64,000 bases of DNA from JAEXOD01 sp963667875 (lineage in GTDB: Bacteria > Bacteroidota > Ignavibacteria > Ignavibacteriales > Melioribacteraceae). The position numbers were made by a program, and so were the translations under genes. Within the stretch, counting starts at the first letter, position 1. The number at the start of each line of letters is the position of its first letter. The stretch is from positions 496,001 to 560,000 of the forward strand of contig CAXXGC010000009.1 of assembly GCA_963667875.2 (NCBI GenBank), read 5' to 3'. Of the stretch, positions 9,412 through 18,656 are shown piece by piece. The notes below the pieces were generated by a model. That model saw nothing but the letters and a program-made list of their open reading frames with translations, searched no databases and had not been told where the DNA came from.

Positions 9412-11511
9412 ATGACAATTATTTTGATTAATAAATATGTACAAAAATTATTTAGACTTTTTTGTGTTCTGCTAATATTGGTATTAACAGAATACAGCTA
9501 TGCAAATACAGATAGTTTAGAAACAATAAAAAAGTTTTCCTTAAACGATATTAAAACAAATAAAAACTCTCAGGTACTAACTTATTCCACCGAGTCGCCA
9601 TCGTTTACACAAACGGACATAGCGGAATTAATAATAGGAACACGTAAGGAGCGAAATAATTCTTTTACCTGCGGTAGTGGAGAACTGACATTTAAATTTA
9701 ATGCCTCTAATAAGTATAATCAAAATTATTATACAATTAGTATTAAATCAACGATAAATAATTTAGGGTTATCTAAAAGATATATTAAAAAAGCTAATGT
9801 TTATATTAAGTTAAATGACAAAATTATTTGGTCAAAACGTGGATATCAATACAGCTCGGAAGAAAAAAATGCAGAAAACGAGTTTATTACTTTCAGGATT
9901 AATTCATCGGAAAATCAATATTTATCTTTCTGTACCGATTCGCTTATAGAATGGAAAATTTTGGAATATGAAATAGAAGAAAATAAATTACCAAACACCA
10001 TAAAAGGAATTGGATATAGTCCGTTTAGGGATTGCCAATATCCAATGGGTAAGCCAGAACCGACAATAGAAGATATTGAAAACGATTTATTTTTCCTTTA
10101 TAATACATGTAACGCAATACGAACTTATAGTTCAAGAAATATCAATAGTGTTATTCCAAACATTGCAAAAAAAATGAAACTACCCATCTATATGGGTGCA
10201 TATATTGATAATAACCCGTCTGCTGATGAAATAGAAATGCGCAATTTGCTGGAAGTTGCCGATACTATTTGTCCAAATGGAGTTATTATAGGTAACGAAT
10301 TTTGTATGACCCATAAATCTGCCGGAGATATTAAGTATTTATTGAACTATATTCTTAAGGCTAAGGAAAAGCTAAAGAGTAAAGGAATAAAAATTGGTAC
10401 TGCGGAAAGCACTAATGATATGTTTATATTTGAAGGCAATAATATAAAAATCAAACCTGAATATTTTAAAATTATTAAGGAGCTTGACTTAATATTTGTT
10501 CATATATATCCGTTTTGGAATGGGCAAAGTATCAATGGGGCTGCAAAATTTACAGTTGAAAGATATAATGCCATAAAACGATTAATTGCCAGAACCTTTC
10601 CTAAAGAACAAAAAGAAGTGATAATTGGCGAAACTGGATGGCCGTCCGGAGGTTACACTAGAAATATGGCTGTTCCAAATTATGAAAACCAGAGAAAATA
10701 TTTATATGAATTTTTAATGCTTGCCGAAAAAGAAAATGTGGATTTTATGTTTTTTGATGCCTTTGACGAGTTGTGGAAAATTAGAGAGCCTAATATTGTA
10801 GGGCCAAATTGGGGATACTGCTATTCCGATAGAACCGTAAAACATCCAATATCAAGTATGCTTATACCAATAGAATTTATTCCTTCGGTAAAGAGCTCAA
10901 ATAATTCTAATAATAGTGGCATTAAAAAAAATGTTTATAAAATATATGATGACTGGCAAACGTACACGGAAATTAATGGAAGCGGTACTAGTTCAATGTC
11001 TGATCCGCAACTATCCGAATTTATTCCATCCGGTTATATGGGAGATTATAAAAATATTTACCTGTGCGGCTGTGAAAGAGAAAATCCACATAGTGGAGAG
11101 ATGTCAACAGTTGTATCCTTTAAATTTGGAGGTGTTTTTAATTGGGGAGGAGTAAGCTGGCAATCAAACGAAAAATGGCAAGGTAGCGGTATAAATATTT
11201 ATAAAAAACTAAAATGTGCAAAAAATGCTAAGATTAATCTTACTTTTTGGGCACGAGGTAAATACGGTGGTGAGAGTATACAAATTAAAATAGGTGGAGC
11301 TGGAAAGGATAGTGAAAGTATTCAAGTTGCTTGTGATTTAGGTTGGTGGATTCTAAAAAAAGATTGGGTGAAATACTCAAAAGATTTATCTGCTTATGAT
11401 TTATCAAGTATCATTCGTGGCTTTTCTTGGATTACTGATAAAACTCATAATCCGAATTGCGAAAAAATTGAATTTTATTTAGATGATATTCAATATGAAC
11501 TAATTAAATAA
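9412..11511 (+). CDS. secreted GH17-type beta-glucanase/transglucosidase with C-terminal jelly-roll module
   Basis: This protein has 699 residues with a strong AAGGAGGG ribosome site. A signal sequence (about 10-31) is followed by a beta-rich region (80-190) and then a GH17 (beta/alpha)8 barrel (about 195-490). The acid/base is Glu296 in IIGNEF and the nucleophile is Glu407 in IIGETGWPS, the two hallmark motifs of the family. The last 190 residues form a beta-sandwich module, probably carbohydrate-binding, which recurs as the whole of the next gene's mature protein. GH17 enzymes act on beta-1,3-glucans, and some bacterial members elongate or branch glucan. The neighbours (NTF2-like protein, small jelly-roll proteins, outer-membrane barrel) point to extracellular glucan modification or secretion rather than simple catabolism. 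Confidence 0.88.
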   Translation: MTIILINKYVQKLFRLFCVLLILVLTEYSYANTDSLETIKKFSLNDIKTNKNSQVLTYSTESPSFTQTDIAELIIGTRKERNNSFTCGSGELTFKFNASNKYNQNYYTISIKSTINNLGLSKRYIKKANVYIKLNDKIIWSKRGYQYSSEEKNAENEFITFRINSSENQYLSFCTDSLIEWKILEYEIEENKLPNTIKGIGYSPFRDCQYPMGKPEPTIEDIENDLFFLYNTCNAIRTYSSRNINSVIPNIAKKMKLPIYMGAYIDNNPSADEIEMRNLLEVADTICPNGVIIGNEFCMTHKSAGDIKYLLNYILKAKEKLKSKGIKIGTAESTNDMFIFEGNNIKIKPEYFKIIKELDLIFVHIYPFWNGQSINGAAKFTVERYNAIKRLIARTFPKEQKEVIIGETGWPSGGYTRNMAVPNYENQRKYLYEFLMLAEKENVDFMFFDAFDELWKIREPNIVGPNWGYCYSDRTVKHPISSMLIPIEFIPSVKSSNNSNNSGIKKNVYKIYDDWQTYTEINGSGTSSMSDPQLSEFIPSGYMGDYKNIYLCGCERENPHSGEMSTVVSFKFGGVFNWGGVSWQSNEKWQGSGINIYKKLKCAKNAKINLTFWARGKYGGESIQIKIGGAGKDSESIQVACDLGWWILKKDWVKYSKDLSAYDLSSIIRGFSWITDKTHNPNCEKIEFYLDDIQYELIK

Positions 11512-11524
11512 AATAGGGGTGTTT

Positions 11525-12160
11525 ATGAAAGAAATTAATTGTTCAATAAAATTTTATATTTTGTTTTTTATTTTATTTTTTAGTGGAATTTGTTTCCCGC
11601 AGGGAACAGGAGCTAATTCGACTAAATATTATATTTATTCAGATAAAGACTCTTCATCAAAATTTCTTTGGACACCGAGCGGGTGGATGCCAAATGGCTC
11701 GGGAATTGGTGTAATTGATGGCTGCCAAATTAAGCCCATAGGCAAAACTTGTATTAAACTTGTTTTTGAACCAAATAAAGCACAATGGGTAGGTGTGTAT
11801 TGGCTGCCCGATAGTGGTTGGAAATCTAATGGAATTAATGTATATGAATTACTAAAGGGAAAGAAGGATGATGATAAAATATTTATCAAATTTTCGTGTA
11901 GAGGAGAAAAAGGTGGGGAAAAAGCAATATTCAAAATTGGAGGTGTTGATTCCGAAAATGAAAGTTTAGTCCTATCAGTTAATAGTGATTTGCTTACGAT
12001 GGCTAAGGAATGGAAGGAATATAGTATTGACTTATCAGATGAGGATCTCTCACATCTTGTTGGAGGATTTAGCTGGAATACAGATAAGAACATTAATGCA
12101 GATTTTCCTTTTATTACAATATATGTTGATGAAATCTATTTTGAAAAATTAAGTGAGTGA
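11525..12160 (+). CDS. secreted jelly-roll (carbohydrate-binding-like) protein
   Basis: This protein has 211 residues. The ATG at 11525 follows AGGGG at 11515, and an upstream GTG at 11519 overlaps that site and is less likely. A signal peptide (about 1-25) is followed by a single beta-sandwich domain. Its last 130 residues parallel the C-terminal module of the preceding GH17 protein: both carry GVYW/GVSW, a SNGINVYELL/GSGINIYKKL block, a GGE-F-KIGG strand, a GGFSWNTDK/RGFSWITDK block and a closing YVDEIYFE / YLDDIQYE strand. It was therefore probably derived from that module by duplication. It starts 13 bases after the GH17 stop and 7 bases before the next gene, so it belongs to one operon. 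Confidence 0.78.
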   Translation: MKEINCSIKFYILFFILFFSGICFPQGTGANSTKYYIYSDKDSSSKFLWTPSGWMPNGSGIGVIDGCQIKPIGKTCIKLVFEPNKAQWVGVYWLPDSGWKSNGINVYELLKGKKDDDKIFIKFSCRGEKGGEKAIFKIGGVDSENESLVLSVNSDLLTMAKEWKEYSIDLSDEDLSHLVGGFSWNTDKNINADFPFITIYVDEIYFEKLSE

Positions 12161-12167
12161 GTAACCC

Positions 12168-12830
12168 ATGAAAAATAAATTTATTACTCCTTTAGTTATG
12201 GCCGCTATTTCCTTAATTTTATTTAATTGTAAAAATGAATCAAGTCCGGTATACCCATCGGCTCCTGAATCTGAAAGTGACCGATTAGGACTTCTGAGTG
12301 ATACAACTAAGGGATTAAAACTAGATACGGATTCATTCCTTGGAACTTTTGGAAATATTTCCAATAATTATTTAATAATATCTGAAGATTCAACAATATT
12401 AATGGAAGGTCCAAAAAGTTTAAAAATTTCGATTAAAACCAACAAAAATTTAGAAGAATTCGCGGGTTGGTTTATATGCTGGGGTCCCAAAGCCCTTACC
12501 GGTGATAACAAATGCACGTTAAATATGAGTGATTATAGAACTGGAACCGTTGAGTTTTGGATTAAAAGTCCAATTAATTTATTGTTTAGCATTCGTTCAG
12601 GAAATATTAGCGAAGGTGAAGAATTGTCTAAAATATTATTAAGTGAAATAGAAAACTTTGTGCCTGATAATAACTGGCATCATATAAAAATACCACTTTC
12701 ATTGTTTAGTAGTTCGGCTGATTTTACAAAGATTAAGGTCTTTTTTACCCTCGCTTCAAATCTGTCTTCCGGTGGTACAAATGATAGTTTATGTACTTAT
12801 TGGATTGATGATTTAATTTGGCGCAAATAG
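12168..12830 (+). CDS. lipoprotein with jelly-roll (CBM/CIA30-like) domain
   Basis: This protein has 220 residues with a lipoprotein signal ending in ILFNC (Cys21), so the mature protein is probably lipid-anchored. The rest is one beta-sandwich with a GPKSLKISI strand, GTVEFWIKS, a WHHIKIPLSLF strand and a terminal YWIDDLIWRK strand. This pattern is shared with CBM11/CIA30-type domains that bind glycans or assist assembly. It lies 7 bases after the previous jelly-roll gene. It probably holds or binds the glucan at the cell surface; substrate unknown. Confidence 0.75.
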   Translation: MKNKFITPLVMAAISLILFNCKNESSPVYPSAPESESDRLGLLSDTTKGLKLDTDSFLGTFGNISNNYLIISEDSTILMEGPKSLKISIKTNKNLEEFAGWFICWGPKALTGDNKCTLNMSDYRTGTVEFWIKSPINLLFSIRSGNISEGEELSKILLSEIENFVPDNNWHHIKIPLSLFSSSADFTKIKVFFTLASNLSSGGTNDSLCTYWIDDLIWRK

Positions 12831-12892
12831 GGTGACTTAAATAGCTCTTCAATATATGGAATGTCTTAAGTTAAATTTTAAGTGGAGAAATA

Positions 12893-13888
12893 ATGTTTGA
12901 AAATAATAAATCAATAAATAGATCGTTTATAAATAAACCTAGTTCAACAAATAAGGGCATTTTTTTTATTTGGCTAATAATTTTTATAAATTTATCTTGT
13001 CTCAACTTTGTTAAAGCACAGCAAAAATTTAATTGGGAAGATACTCCTTTTGCTGACTCAAAAAGACCTTCTATTCTTCAATCAAAATATCATTTGTTTC
13101 AAAGTATTAATAGTGCTTCTTTCCACAGCACTAATTTTTATAATAAAAATTATAATGGTGCTACTTGGATGAGTGAAAATAGATTGTTTGTCCCTCGATT
13201 ATCCGAGATGTATAGTTCGTGGCTGCCGGATCCATATATTATTTATACTATTAAGGGGCTAAAAGATTTAGACGAGGAAAAGCGTGTTGATTATGGTTAT
13301 GGGATTGAATGGAGACCTTTTAAAGCAATTATTTCAGATAGTAGTAATTTCTTTGTGCAATATTTATTACATACTCGTTTTTATGCAATTCAACTTTTTA
13401 CTTATTATCTTGATTACCAACAAGGCTGGGATTGGCGCCCCAAAGATGATTTAAGAATAGGTATAGAGATTTATAGAGAATGTAATTTGTATAACAGAAA
13501 TTTTCTTTGGAACGAAATATGGTCTGATTTATCCTGGAGAAAGACCAACTTTTTTATAAACGATTACAACTCGATAGGTTTTTCAATAGTCCCTAAATTT
13601 GGGATTAAACCATTTAAAAATTATAGTAATCTTTTTATGCCTTATATCTCAGCTGAAGTTTCCGTTACTGAAAGATCTGATTTTTGGCAAAACCACATTT
13701 TGGTTGGCGGGGGAGTAAGATGTATGCCGTTTAATAAATTATCAAATAATCTTTCTGACTTTTTCAAAGCAACAAGAATATTCTTTGAAGCATTATATAA
13801 TGTTAAATATCTAAAGGATTCTCCAATAACAAATACTCCCAAACTTGATTTGCGTGTAGGACTTAATTTGAATATCAATAGATGGTAA
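12893..13888 (+). CDS. outer-membrane beta-barrel protein, possibly glycan export porin
   Basis: This protein has 331 residues and a signal sequence at about 24-43 ending in VKAQ. The mature part is rich in Tyr and Trp with alternating hydrophobic strands and a GYGIEWRPF segment followed by repeated strand-turn units. This recalls the C-terminal barrels of NfrA/PgaA/BcsC-type exopolysaccharide export proteins, without a TPR domain. GTGGAGA at 12882 is the ribosome site. As the last gene of the 8.8-13.9 kb cluster, it suggests that the cluster's glycan crosses the outer membrane. No glycosyltransferase is present in the cluster, so the polymer must be made elsewhere or taken from outside. The barrel call is likely; the export role is inference. 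Confidence 0.6.
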   Translation: MFENNKSINRSFINKPSSTNKGIFFIWLIIFINLSCLNFVKAQQKFNWEDTPFADSKRPSILQSKYHLFQSINSASFHSTNFYNKNYNGATWMSENRLFVPRLSEMYSSWLPDPYIIYTIKGLKDLDEEKRVDYGYGIEWRPFKAIISDSSNFFVQYLLHTRFYAIQLFTYYLDYQQGWDWRPKDDLRIGIEIYRECNLYNRNFLWNEIWSDLSWRKTNFFINDYNSIGFSIVPKFGIKPFKNYSNLFMPYISAEVSVTERSDFWQNHILVGGGVRCMPFNKLSNNLSDFFKATRIFFEALYNVKYLKDSPITNTPKLDLRVGLNLNINRW

Positions 13889-13958
13889 AATGAATTTAAT
13901 AATAACAAGCCAAAATGCTTAATTTATTACCGGCATGTATAAAGCCCACACTTCTTTT

Positions 13959-14522
13959 TTACCCTTTCCCATACGGCCAGTTGAATATTATCATTGGGAG
14001 TATTACTCCTAAAAACGAAATTAAAAAATAAATAATTATATTGAGAGATTTTCTAATCCAAGATTTGGTAAATTTAACATTTTCCTCATTTAGTGATAGT
14101 TTATAAATAGAATATACATTAATTGAAGTATAAACTGAAAATAAAAAATTGTAACATACAAAAAAAAGCCAACCTACAAAAACAAATCCTTTGTCAAAAG
14201 CAATTAAAGTTAGTGAATTTAATATCATTCCATATGCAAGTGAGTGTGCCCACCATGCAAGTGTATCAAAACATTTATTAACCTCATTCTTCGTAGTCAT
14301 TATTTTCAAATAGGCCAGTGAGGAAGTTATCAATAATGGGATAGGGCATAAAATTTGGCACATTATAAAAACAAGCAAAAAACTACTCGATTTATCAATG
14401 GATAGTAAATAGGCCGCACCCACTAAACAAACCGCTGTTAGATGTGAATTAATTTGTATTTTTTGTTCGCCTTTTAGTGTGGTTTCTGGAGAGGGAGTAT
14501 CTAAAGAATTTTGACCATTCAT
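13959..14522 (-). CDS. uncharacterised multi-pass membrane protein
   Basis: This protein has 187 residues with five likely membrane helices (about 28-45, 47-68, 90-110, 114-138 and 160-182). It is convergent with the barrel gene and divergent from the signalling operon at 14986. I see no charged catalytic motif or recognised family signature. The N-terminal 25 residues are polar and probably cytoplasmic. Coding potential is supported by length, sensible hydrophobic segmentation and lack of a competing frame. Confidence 0.6.
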   Translation of the reverse strand: MNGQNSLDTPSPETTLKGEQKIQINSHLTAVCLVGAAYLLSIDKSSSFLLVFIMCQILCPIPLLITSSLAYLKIMTTKNEVNKCFDTLAWWAHSLAYGMILNSLTLIAFDKGFVFVGWLFFVCYNFLFSVYTSINVYSIYKLSLNEENVKFTKSWIRKSLNIIIYFLISFLGVILPMIIFNWPYGKG

Positions 14523-14985
14523 AATAAATTACCAATTAAAATGTTATTAAATGTTAAATCAAAATATTTTTTTGCCTATGACTGAATTTACAAAACAATT
14601 ATTATTTCTACAAATTAAAAACAAGAGCAAAATAAAATAATTAATTAAATTATAATTTACCGAAGTGTATCACCACAAAAAAAGCAATAAAGCTCTAAAA
14701 TATATTGATTATTTAACAAAATATAATTTCAAGAGATTCTTATTGTTTATTTTGTTTGGAGAAATTAATTAATTAAAATATATTAAGGTTATATAATTTG
14801 AAATGTATATTAATGGTTGAGGAAAGACTATTTTAATATTATAGTAATAACTATTTGGGTATAAATAATAAATTCTGAAAATTTACGAACAGATTCGGAA
14901 AAATTACGAATTAGAAAGCAGGAAGTTATAAAAATATAGAATAAATCAACTATTTTGTTGGCATTATTTTTGGGTATATAATGTA
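14523..14985. other. divergent intergenic region upstream of the signalling operon
   Basis: 463 AT-rich bases between the minus-strand membrane gene and the receiver gene. There is no credible gene. It must contain promoters for both directions; the only specific candidate noted is the sigma54-like element at 14957-14974. Confidence 0.55.
14957..14974 (+). promoter_or_regulatory. candidate sigma54 (-24/-12) promoter
   Basis: TTGGCA at 14958-14963 supplies the -24 GG. Exactly ten bases later TTGG at 14970-14973 stands where TTGC is expected (GG-N10-GG instead of GG-N10-GC). The operon that follows encodes an NtrC-type activator with an intact GAFTGA loop, which makes the match relevant. Against it, initiation would fall almost on the start codon at 14986, leaving no leader for a ribosome site. 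Confidence 0.3.
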
Positions 14986-15348
14986 ATGAAAAAAATATTA
15001 ATAATTGAAGATCAACCAATGTACCTCAATTCTTTAGCAGTTTCGCTTAAGAAAAAATTTGAGGTTTCATCAGTTACAAATTATAAGGACGCTTTAAATA
15101 AATTAGACGAGCATCAAGATATTGTATTAATAGATATTCGTTTAGATGAGGATGATGAAAAAAACATTGATGGGCTGAAAATTCTTGAATGGATAAAAAT
15201 GAACAAACCCGAAATTTCCGCTTTTGTAATGAGTGCTTATAAAGAATTTAGTTATGCAGAAGAAGCACTCAATCTTGGGGCAAAACACTTTTTCAAAAAA
15301 CCAATTGATATTATTAGTCTTGTTGCAATTCTTCAGGAAAAAGGTTGA
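14986..15348 (+). CDS. stand-alone response-regulator receiver domain
   Basis: This is a 120-residue CheY-like domain without an output module. The acidic pair is Glu8-Asp9, the phosphoacceptor is Asp50 (IVLIDIRL), the switch Ser is in AFVMSAY near 79, and the conserved Lys-Pro is in FFKKPID near 104. It is the first gene of the compact run that reaches 27982 and lies one base before livH. Its natural partner is probably the atypical kinase-like protein at 21575 in the same operon. Opening an operon whose next genes form an ABC importer is unusual for a receiver-only protein. Confidence 0.9.
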   Translation: MKKILIIEDQPMYLNSLAVSLKKKFEVSSVTNYKDALNKLDEHQDIVLIDIRLDEDDEKNIDGLKILEWIKMNKPEISAFVMSAYKEFSYAEEALNLGAKHFFKKPIDIISLVAILQEKG

Positions 15349-15349
15349 T

Positions 15350-16219
15350 ATGCTTTTACAGTTTATTATTAACGGAATAATTATCGGTTCAATTTATTCG
15401 CTGGTTTCTTTAGGATTTGCGTTGGTATATAATACTACCCGAATTTTCCATATTGCATATGCAGTATTATATATGTTTTGTCCTTATATGTTGTTAACAT
15501 TTTATGATGGACTTGGTTTGCCGTTAATCCTTTCATTTATTATTGCAATTGTTGTTACAGTAATGCTTAGCTTGATTATGGAATATGTGGTTTACAAACC
15601 CCTATCAAAAAAAGGAAGTTCTAATAATATTATTGTGATTAGCTCAATAGGAATAATGTTAGTGGTTATAAATTTAATTGCCATGTTTTATGGAAACGAA
15701 ATGAAAATTATTACTCCTGATATCTCAGGTACCCTTTCGTTTAGCAATGTAATTATTACTTATACTCAACTTGCTCAGTTTGTTATTAGTACAGTTTTAC
15801 TTGGAAGTTTCATTCTATTTTTAAAATTTTCAAAATTTGGAATAAGAACGCGAGCAATGCGGGATGATGATACTTTATGTGCGGTATTAGGGCTTGATAT
15901 ATTCAAAATGAGAATTATGCTATTTGCGTTAAGTGCTTTTTTTGCTGCGGTGGGCGGTGGGCTTGTGGCGTGTGATGTAGGTATGGATCCTTATGTTGGC
16001 ATGCCAATGTTCCTTAATGCGGTTGTTGCACTAATTATTGGTGGAATTGGAAGATTTGAAGCCCCTATTTTAGGCGGTTTTATTATTGGAATATTGCAGT
16101 CGCTATCGGTATGGGTATTTTCTGCCAGATGGCAGGATGCAATAACATTCACTTTGTTAATTTTATTCCTTTTATTACGTCCCCAAGGTTTACTTGGAGA
16201 AAAGAGAAGAGCAGTATAA
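15350..16219 (+). CDS. livH: Liv-type ABC importer, permease LivH
   Basis: This is a 289-residue inner-membrane permease with the LivH signature: N-terminal FIINGIIIGSIYSLVSLGFALVYN and the cytoplasmic FGIRTRAMRDDDTLCAVLGLD coupling segment, with eight or so helices. The ATG at 15350 is used (GGAAAAAGG upstream). A longer frame from 15233 overlaps the receiver gene and has no ribosome site. The family imports branched-chain amino acids, and related members take up amides, urea or aromatic acids, so the substrate is not fixed. It pairs with LivM (2-base gap). Confidence 0.9.
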   Translation: MLLQFIINGIIIGSIYSLVSLGFALVYNTTRIFHIAYAVLYMFCPYMLLTFYDGLGLPLILSFIIAIVVTVMLSLIMEYVVYKPLSKKGSSNNIIVISSIGIMLVVINLIAMFYGNEMKIITPDISGTLSFSNVIITYTQLAQFVISTVLLGSFILFLKFSKFGIRTRAMRDDDTLCAVLGLDIFKMRIMLFALSAFFAAVGGGLVACDVGMDPYVGMPMFLNAVVALIIGGIGRFEAPILGGFIIGILQSLSVWVFSARWQDAITFTLLILFLLLRPQGLLGEKRRAV

Positions 16220-16221
16220 TT

Positions 16222-17094
16222 ATGGATTACATCTTTCATATTATTATAATCATTAATATCTATGTTGTTATTACAACAAGTACGAATCTACTATTTGGAA
16301 TGACAAATTTATTATCGCTTGGACAAGCAGCACTATACGGTATTGGAGCCTATTTTACTGTTATTGCATTAATGGTTTTTAATCTTTCTCTTATACCTGC
16401 GCTATTATTTGTGATGTTTGCAACAGCATTAATTAGTTTTTTGGTCGCTTATCCATCATTACGTTTGACGGGAGATTACTTTGTTCTGGCTTCGCTCGGA
16501 TTTCAATTAATAATATACACTATCCTTTACAATTGGGTTGATGTTACTAATGGACCTTATGGAATTTCGGGGATTCCATCGCCAATTTTATTTGGGAATA
16601 TTGTTATTTCGGGAATTATCCCTTTTTTAATTCTTAGTTCGTTCTTATCAGTTAGTGTTATTATAATCTTTTATAAATTGATTCATTCGCCATTTGGTAG
16701 GACATTAAAAGCAATTAGGGATGATGAAATATCGGTTCAAGCGATAGGAAGGAATGTTACAGTAATAAAATTTTGGGCTTTTATAATATCCAGCGGATTT
16801 ATTGGAATTAGCGGCTTACTTTATGCTTCTTACATTAGCTACATTGATCCTACAAGTTTTAATCTTGATCAAACAATTTTTATTCTTTCTGCAGTTATTA
16901 TAGGAGGAACCGGAAATATAAGGGGTCCTATTGTTGGGGCTGCTTTTGTAGTTCTTCTTCCGGAGTTATTGCGATTTGTAGGATTGCCGGATAATATTGC
17001 TGCTAATTTAAGACAGATAATATATGGATTAACAATAATCATTCTTATGAGAGTTCGTCCGCAGGGAATTGCCGGAGAATATGCACTAAAATGA
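16222..17094 (+). CDS. livM: Liv-type ABC importer, permease LivM
   Basis: This is a 290-residue permease. LGQAALYGIGAYF near 35 and the coupling segment SPFGRTLKAIRDDEISVQAIGRN near 160 are typical of LivM, ending in RPQGIAGEY as in the family. The ATG at 16222 starts 2 bases after livH. The upstream extension to 16111 lies inside livH and is rejected. It forms the heterodimeric membrane channel with LivH. The stop overlaps the livG start (ATGA). Confidence 0.9.
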   Translation: MDYIFHIIIIINIYVVITTSTNLLFGMTNLLSLGQAALYGIGAYFTVIALMVFNLSLIPALLFVMFATALISFLVAYPSLRLTGDYFVLASLGFQLIIYTILYNWVDVTNGPYGISGIPSPILFGNIVISGIIPFLILSSFLSVSVIIIFYKLIHSPFGRTLKAIRDDEISVQAIGRNVTVIKFWAFIISSGFIGISGLLYASYISYIDPTSFNLDQTIFILSAVIIGGTGNIRGPIVGAAFVVLLPELLRFVGLPDNIAANLRQIIYGLTIIILMRVRPQGIAGEYALK

Positions 17095-17924
17095 ACAATG
17101 AAATAATTATAAATATTGATTCAGTAAAAAAAAGTTTTGTTAGAAATATTATAAATGTCCGCGGTGAAAGCGAGGACGAGAGAAATTATATTATAGATGA
17201 TTTTAATTTGTCGGTTTTAAAAGGGAAAACAACAGCGTTAATTGGTGGTAATGGTACAGGCAAAACTACTTTATTTAATATTATTTCAGGTTTTTTAAAA
17301 GCTGACGAAGGGAAAATAACTTTTAACAGTGATGATAAAATAATTTATATAAACTGTCTCAGCCCTTATAAAATTTCACGTTTGGGGATTGGGAGGATGT
17401 TTCAGGATAATCACATATTTCAAAATATGACCGTTTTAGAAAATATGTTAATAGCAGATTCTAATTCTTTTGGTGAAATTCCATTTGTTTCTATCTTCTT
17501 TTGTCGGAAAAATTCAAAAAGTGAAAAATTAAGAATAGAAAAGGCTGAAAACATTTTTTATGAGTTGTTTGGAGAAGATAATCCGTTTTGGAAAATGCGT
17601 GATAACAAAGCAAAAGATCTTTCTTACGGACAGCAGCGTTTGTTAGGGTTAGCTAGATTGTTGATGGGAGACTATAAACTTCTGTTGCTTGACGAGCCAA
17701 CAAGTGGTGTTAATCCCGGTGTTGTAAAAAAAATAAAAGAGATTATAAAATATTTTGTTAAACAAAAAGGTTTAACTATATTATTAATAGAACATAATAT
17801 GAATTTTGTTTTAGAAGCTGCTGATTTCTGTCATTTTATGAGTAGCGGTAAAAATACTGTTAGTGGTACTCCAGCAGATATAATTGGTAATCCAGAAGTA
17901 AGAAAAACATATTTAGGAATGTGA
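17091..17924 (+). CDS. livG: Liv-type ABC importer, ATPase LivG
   Basis: This is a 277-residue ABC ATPase with Walker A GGNGTGKTT near 52, Q-loop region GRMFQDN near 103, signature LSYGQQR (replacing LSGGQ) near 180, Walker B LLLLDEPTSG near 203 and switch IEHNM near 234. It is slightly longer than usual because of an acidic insert at 24-33 and a loop after FFCRKNSK. It couples ATP hydrolysis to the LivH/LivM channel together with LivF, whose gene starts directly at the stop codon. Confidence 0.9.
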   Translation: MNNEIIINIDSVKKSFVRNIINVRGESEDERNYIIDDFNLSVLKGKTTALIGGNGTGKTTLFNIISGFLKADEGKITFNSDDKIIYINCLSPYKISRLGIGRMFQDNHIFQNMTVLENMLIADSNSFGEIPFVSIFFCRKNSKSEKLRIEKAENIFYELFGEDNPFWKMRDNKAKDLSYGQQRLLGLARLLMGDYKLLLLDEPTSGVNPGVVKKIKEIIKYFVKQKGLTILLIEHNMNFVLEAADFCHFMSSGKNTVSGTPADIIGNPEVRKTYLGM

Positions 17925-18641
17925 ATGCTGTGTTTAAAAAACATATTTGCCGGTTACACAAAAGAAAATATGATTCTGAAGGGGATACATTTAACTATTG
18001 CCGATAATGAAGTTGTTGCAATAGTTGGGCAAAACGGATCTGGAAAATCTACACTTGCTAAATCTGTATTAGGCCTAGTTCCTTATATTAGCGGTAAAAT
18101 AGTATTTGGTGATACAAATATAGTGGGTAAAACCACTACTGAAATATCAAAAATTGGAATTGGGCTTTTTATGCAAGGAGGTAGAATATTTCCGAATCTT
18201 ACTGTTATGGAAAATATTATATTTGTAAGCAGAAAAATGAATAAAAAAGAATATACTGATAGAATTAATGTAATAAAAACATATTTTGAATTGTTCAATA
18301 ACGGTAGAACAAATATGTTAGCGTCATATTTGAGTGGCGGCGAACAGCACCAATTAGCACTTGCTATGGTGTTGATGAATAAACCTCGTTTTATAGTACT
18401 TGATGAACCAAGTGCCGGACTTTCACCTGCCAATGTAAAGAACTTATATTATGTTTTAAATAAAATTAAAGAGAATGAAACCGGAAGTATATTAATTATT
18501 GAACAAAATGTAGAAGCAGCAATAAAATTTAGTAACCGGGTTGTTTTATTGCAAGATGGAAATATTAAAAAAGAAGAATTTAGTAAAAACCTAAACTCAA
18601 AAGAAAGAATTGATGAATATTTCTTTGAGCAAAATAATTAA
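17925..18641 (+). CDS. livF: Liv-type ABC importer, ATPase LivF
   Basis: This is a 238-residue ABC ATPase with Walker A GQNGSGKST near 35, LSGGEQH signature near 138, Walker B FIVLDEPSAGLSP near 157 and switch IEQNV near 190. It is the shorter LivF-type partner of LivG. Translation starts on the base after the livG stop, indicating coupling. Fifteen bases separate it from the binding-protein gene. Confidence 0.9.
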   Translation: MLCLKNIFAGYTKENMILKGIHLTIADNEVVAIVGQNGSGKSTLAKSVLGLVPYISGKIVFGDTNIVGKTTTEISKIGIGLFMQGGRIFPNLTVMENIIFVSRKMNKKEYTDRINVIKTYFELFNNGRTNMLASYLSGGEQHQLALAMVLMNKPRFIVLDEPSAGLSPANVKNLYYVLNKIKENETGSILIIEQNVEAAIKFSNRVVLLQDGNIKKEEFSKNLNSKERIDEYFFEQNN

Positions 18642-18656
18642 AAATGGAGATATAAA

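Noticed and set aside
11635..12093. 152-codon minus-strand frame opposite the jelly-roll gene
   Set aside because: The plus-strand gene has a signal peptide, a ribosome site and a paralogous module; the antisense frame has none of these.
15233..15349. N-terminal extension of LivH
   Set aside because: It lies inside the receiver gene, has no ribosome site and is not part of the LivH family start; the ATG at 15350 fits better.
16111..16221. N-terminal extension of LivM
   Set aside because: It overlaps the end of livH and lacks the family pattern; ATG 16222 is used.
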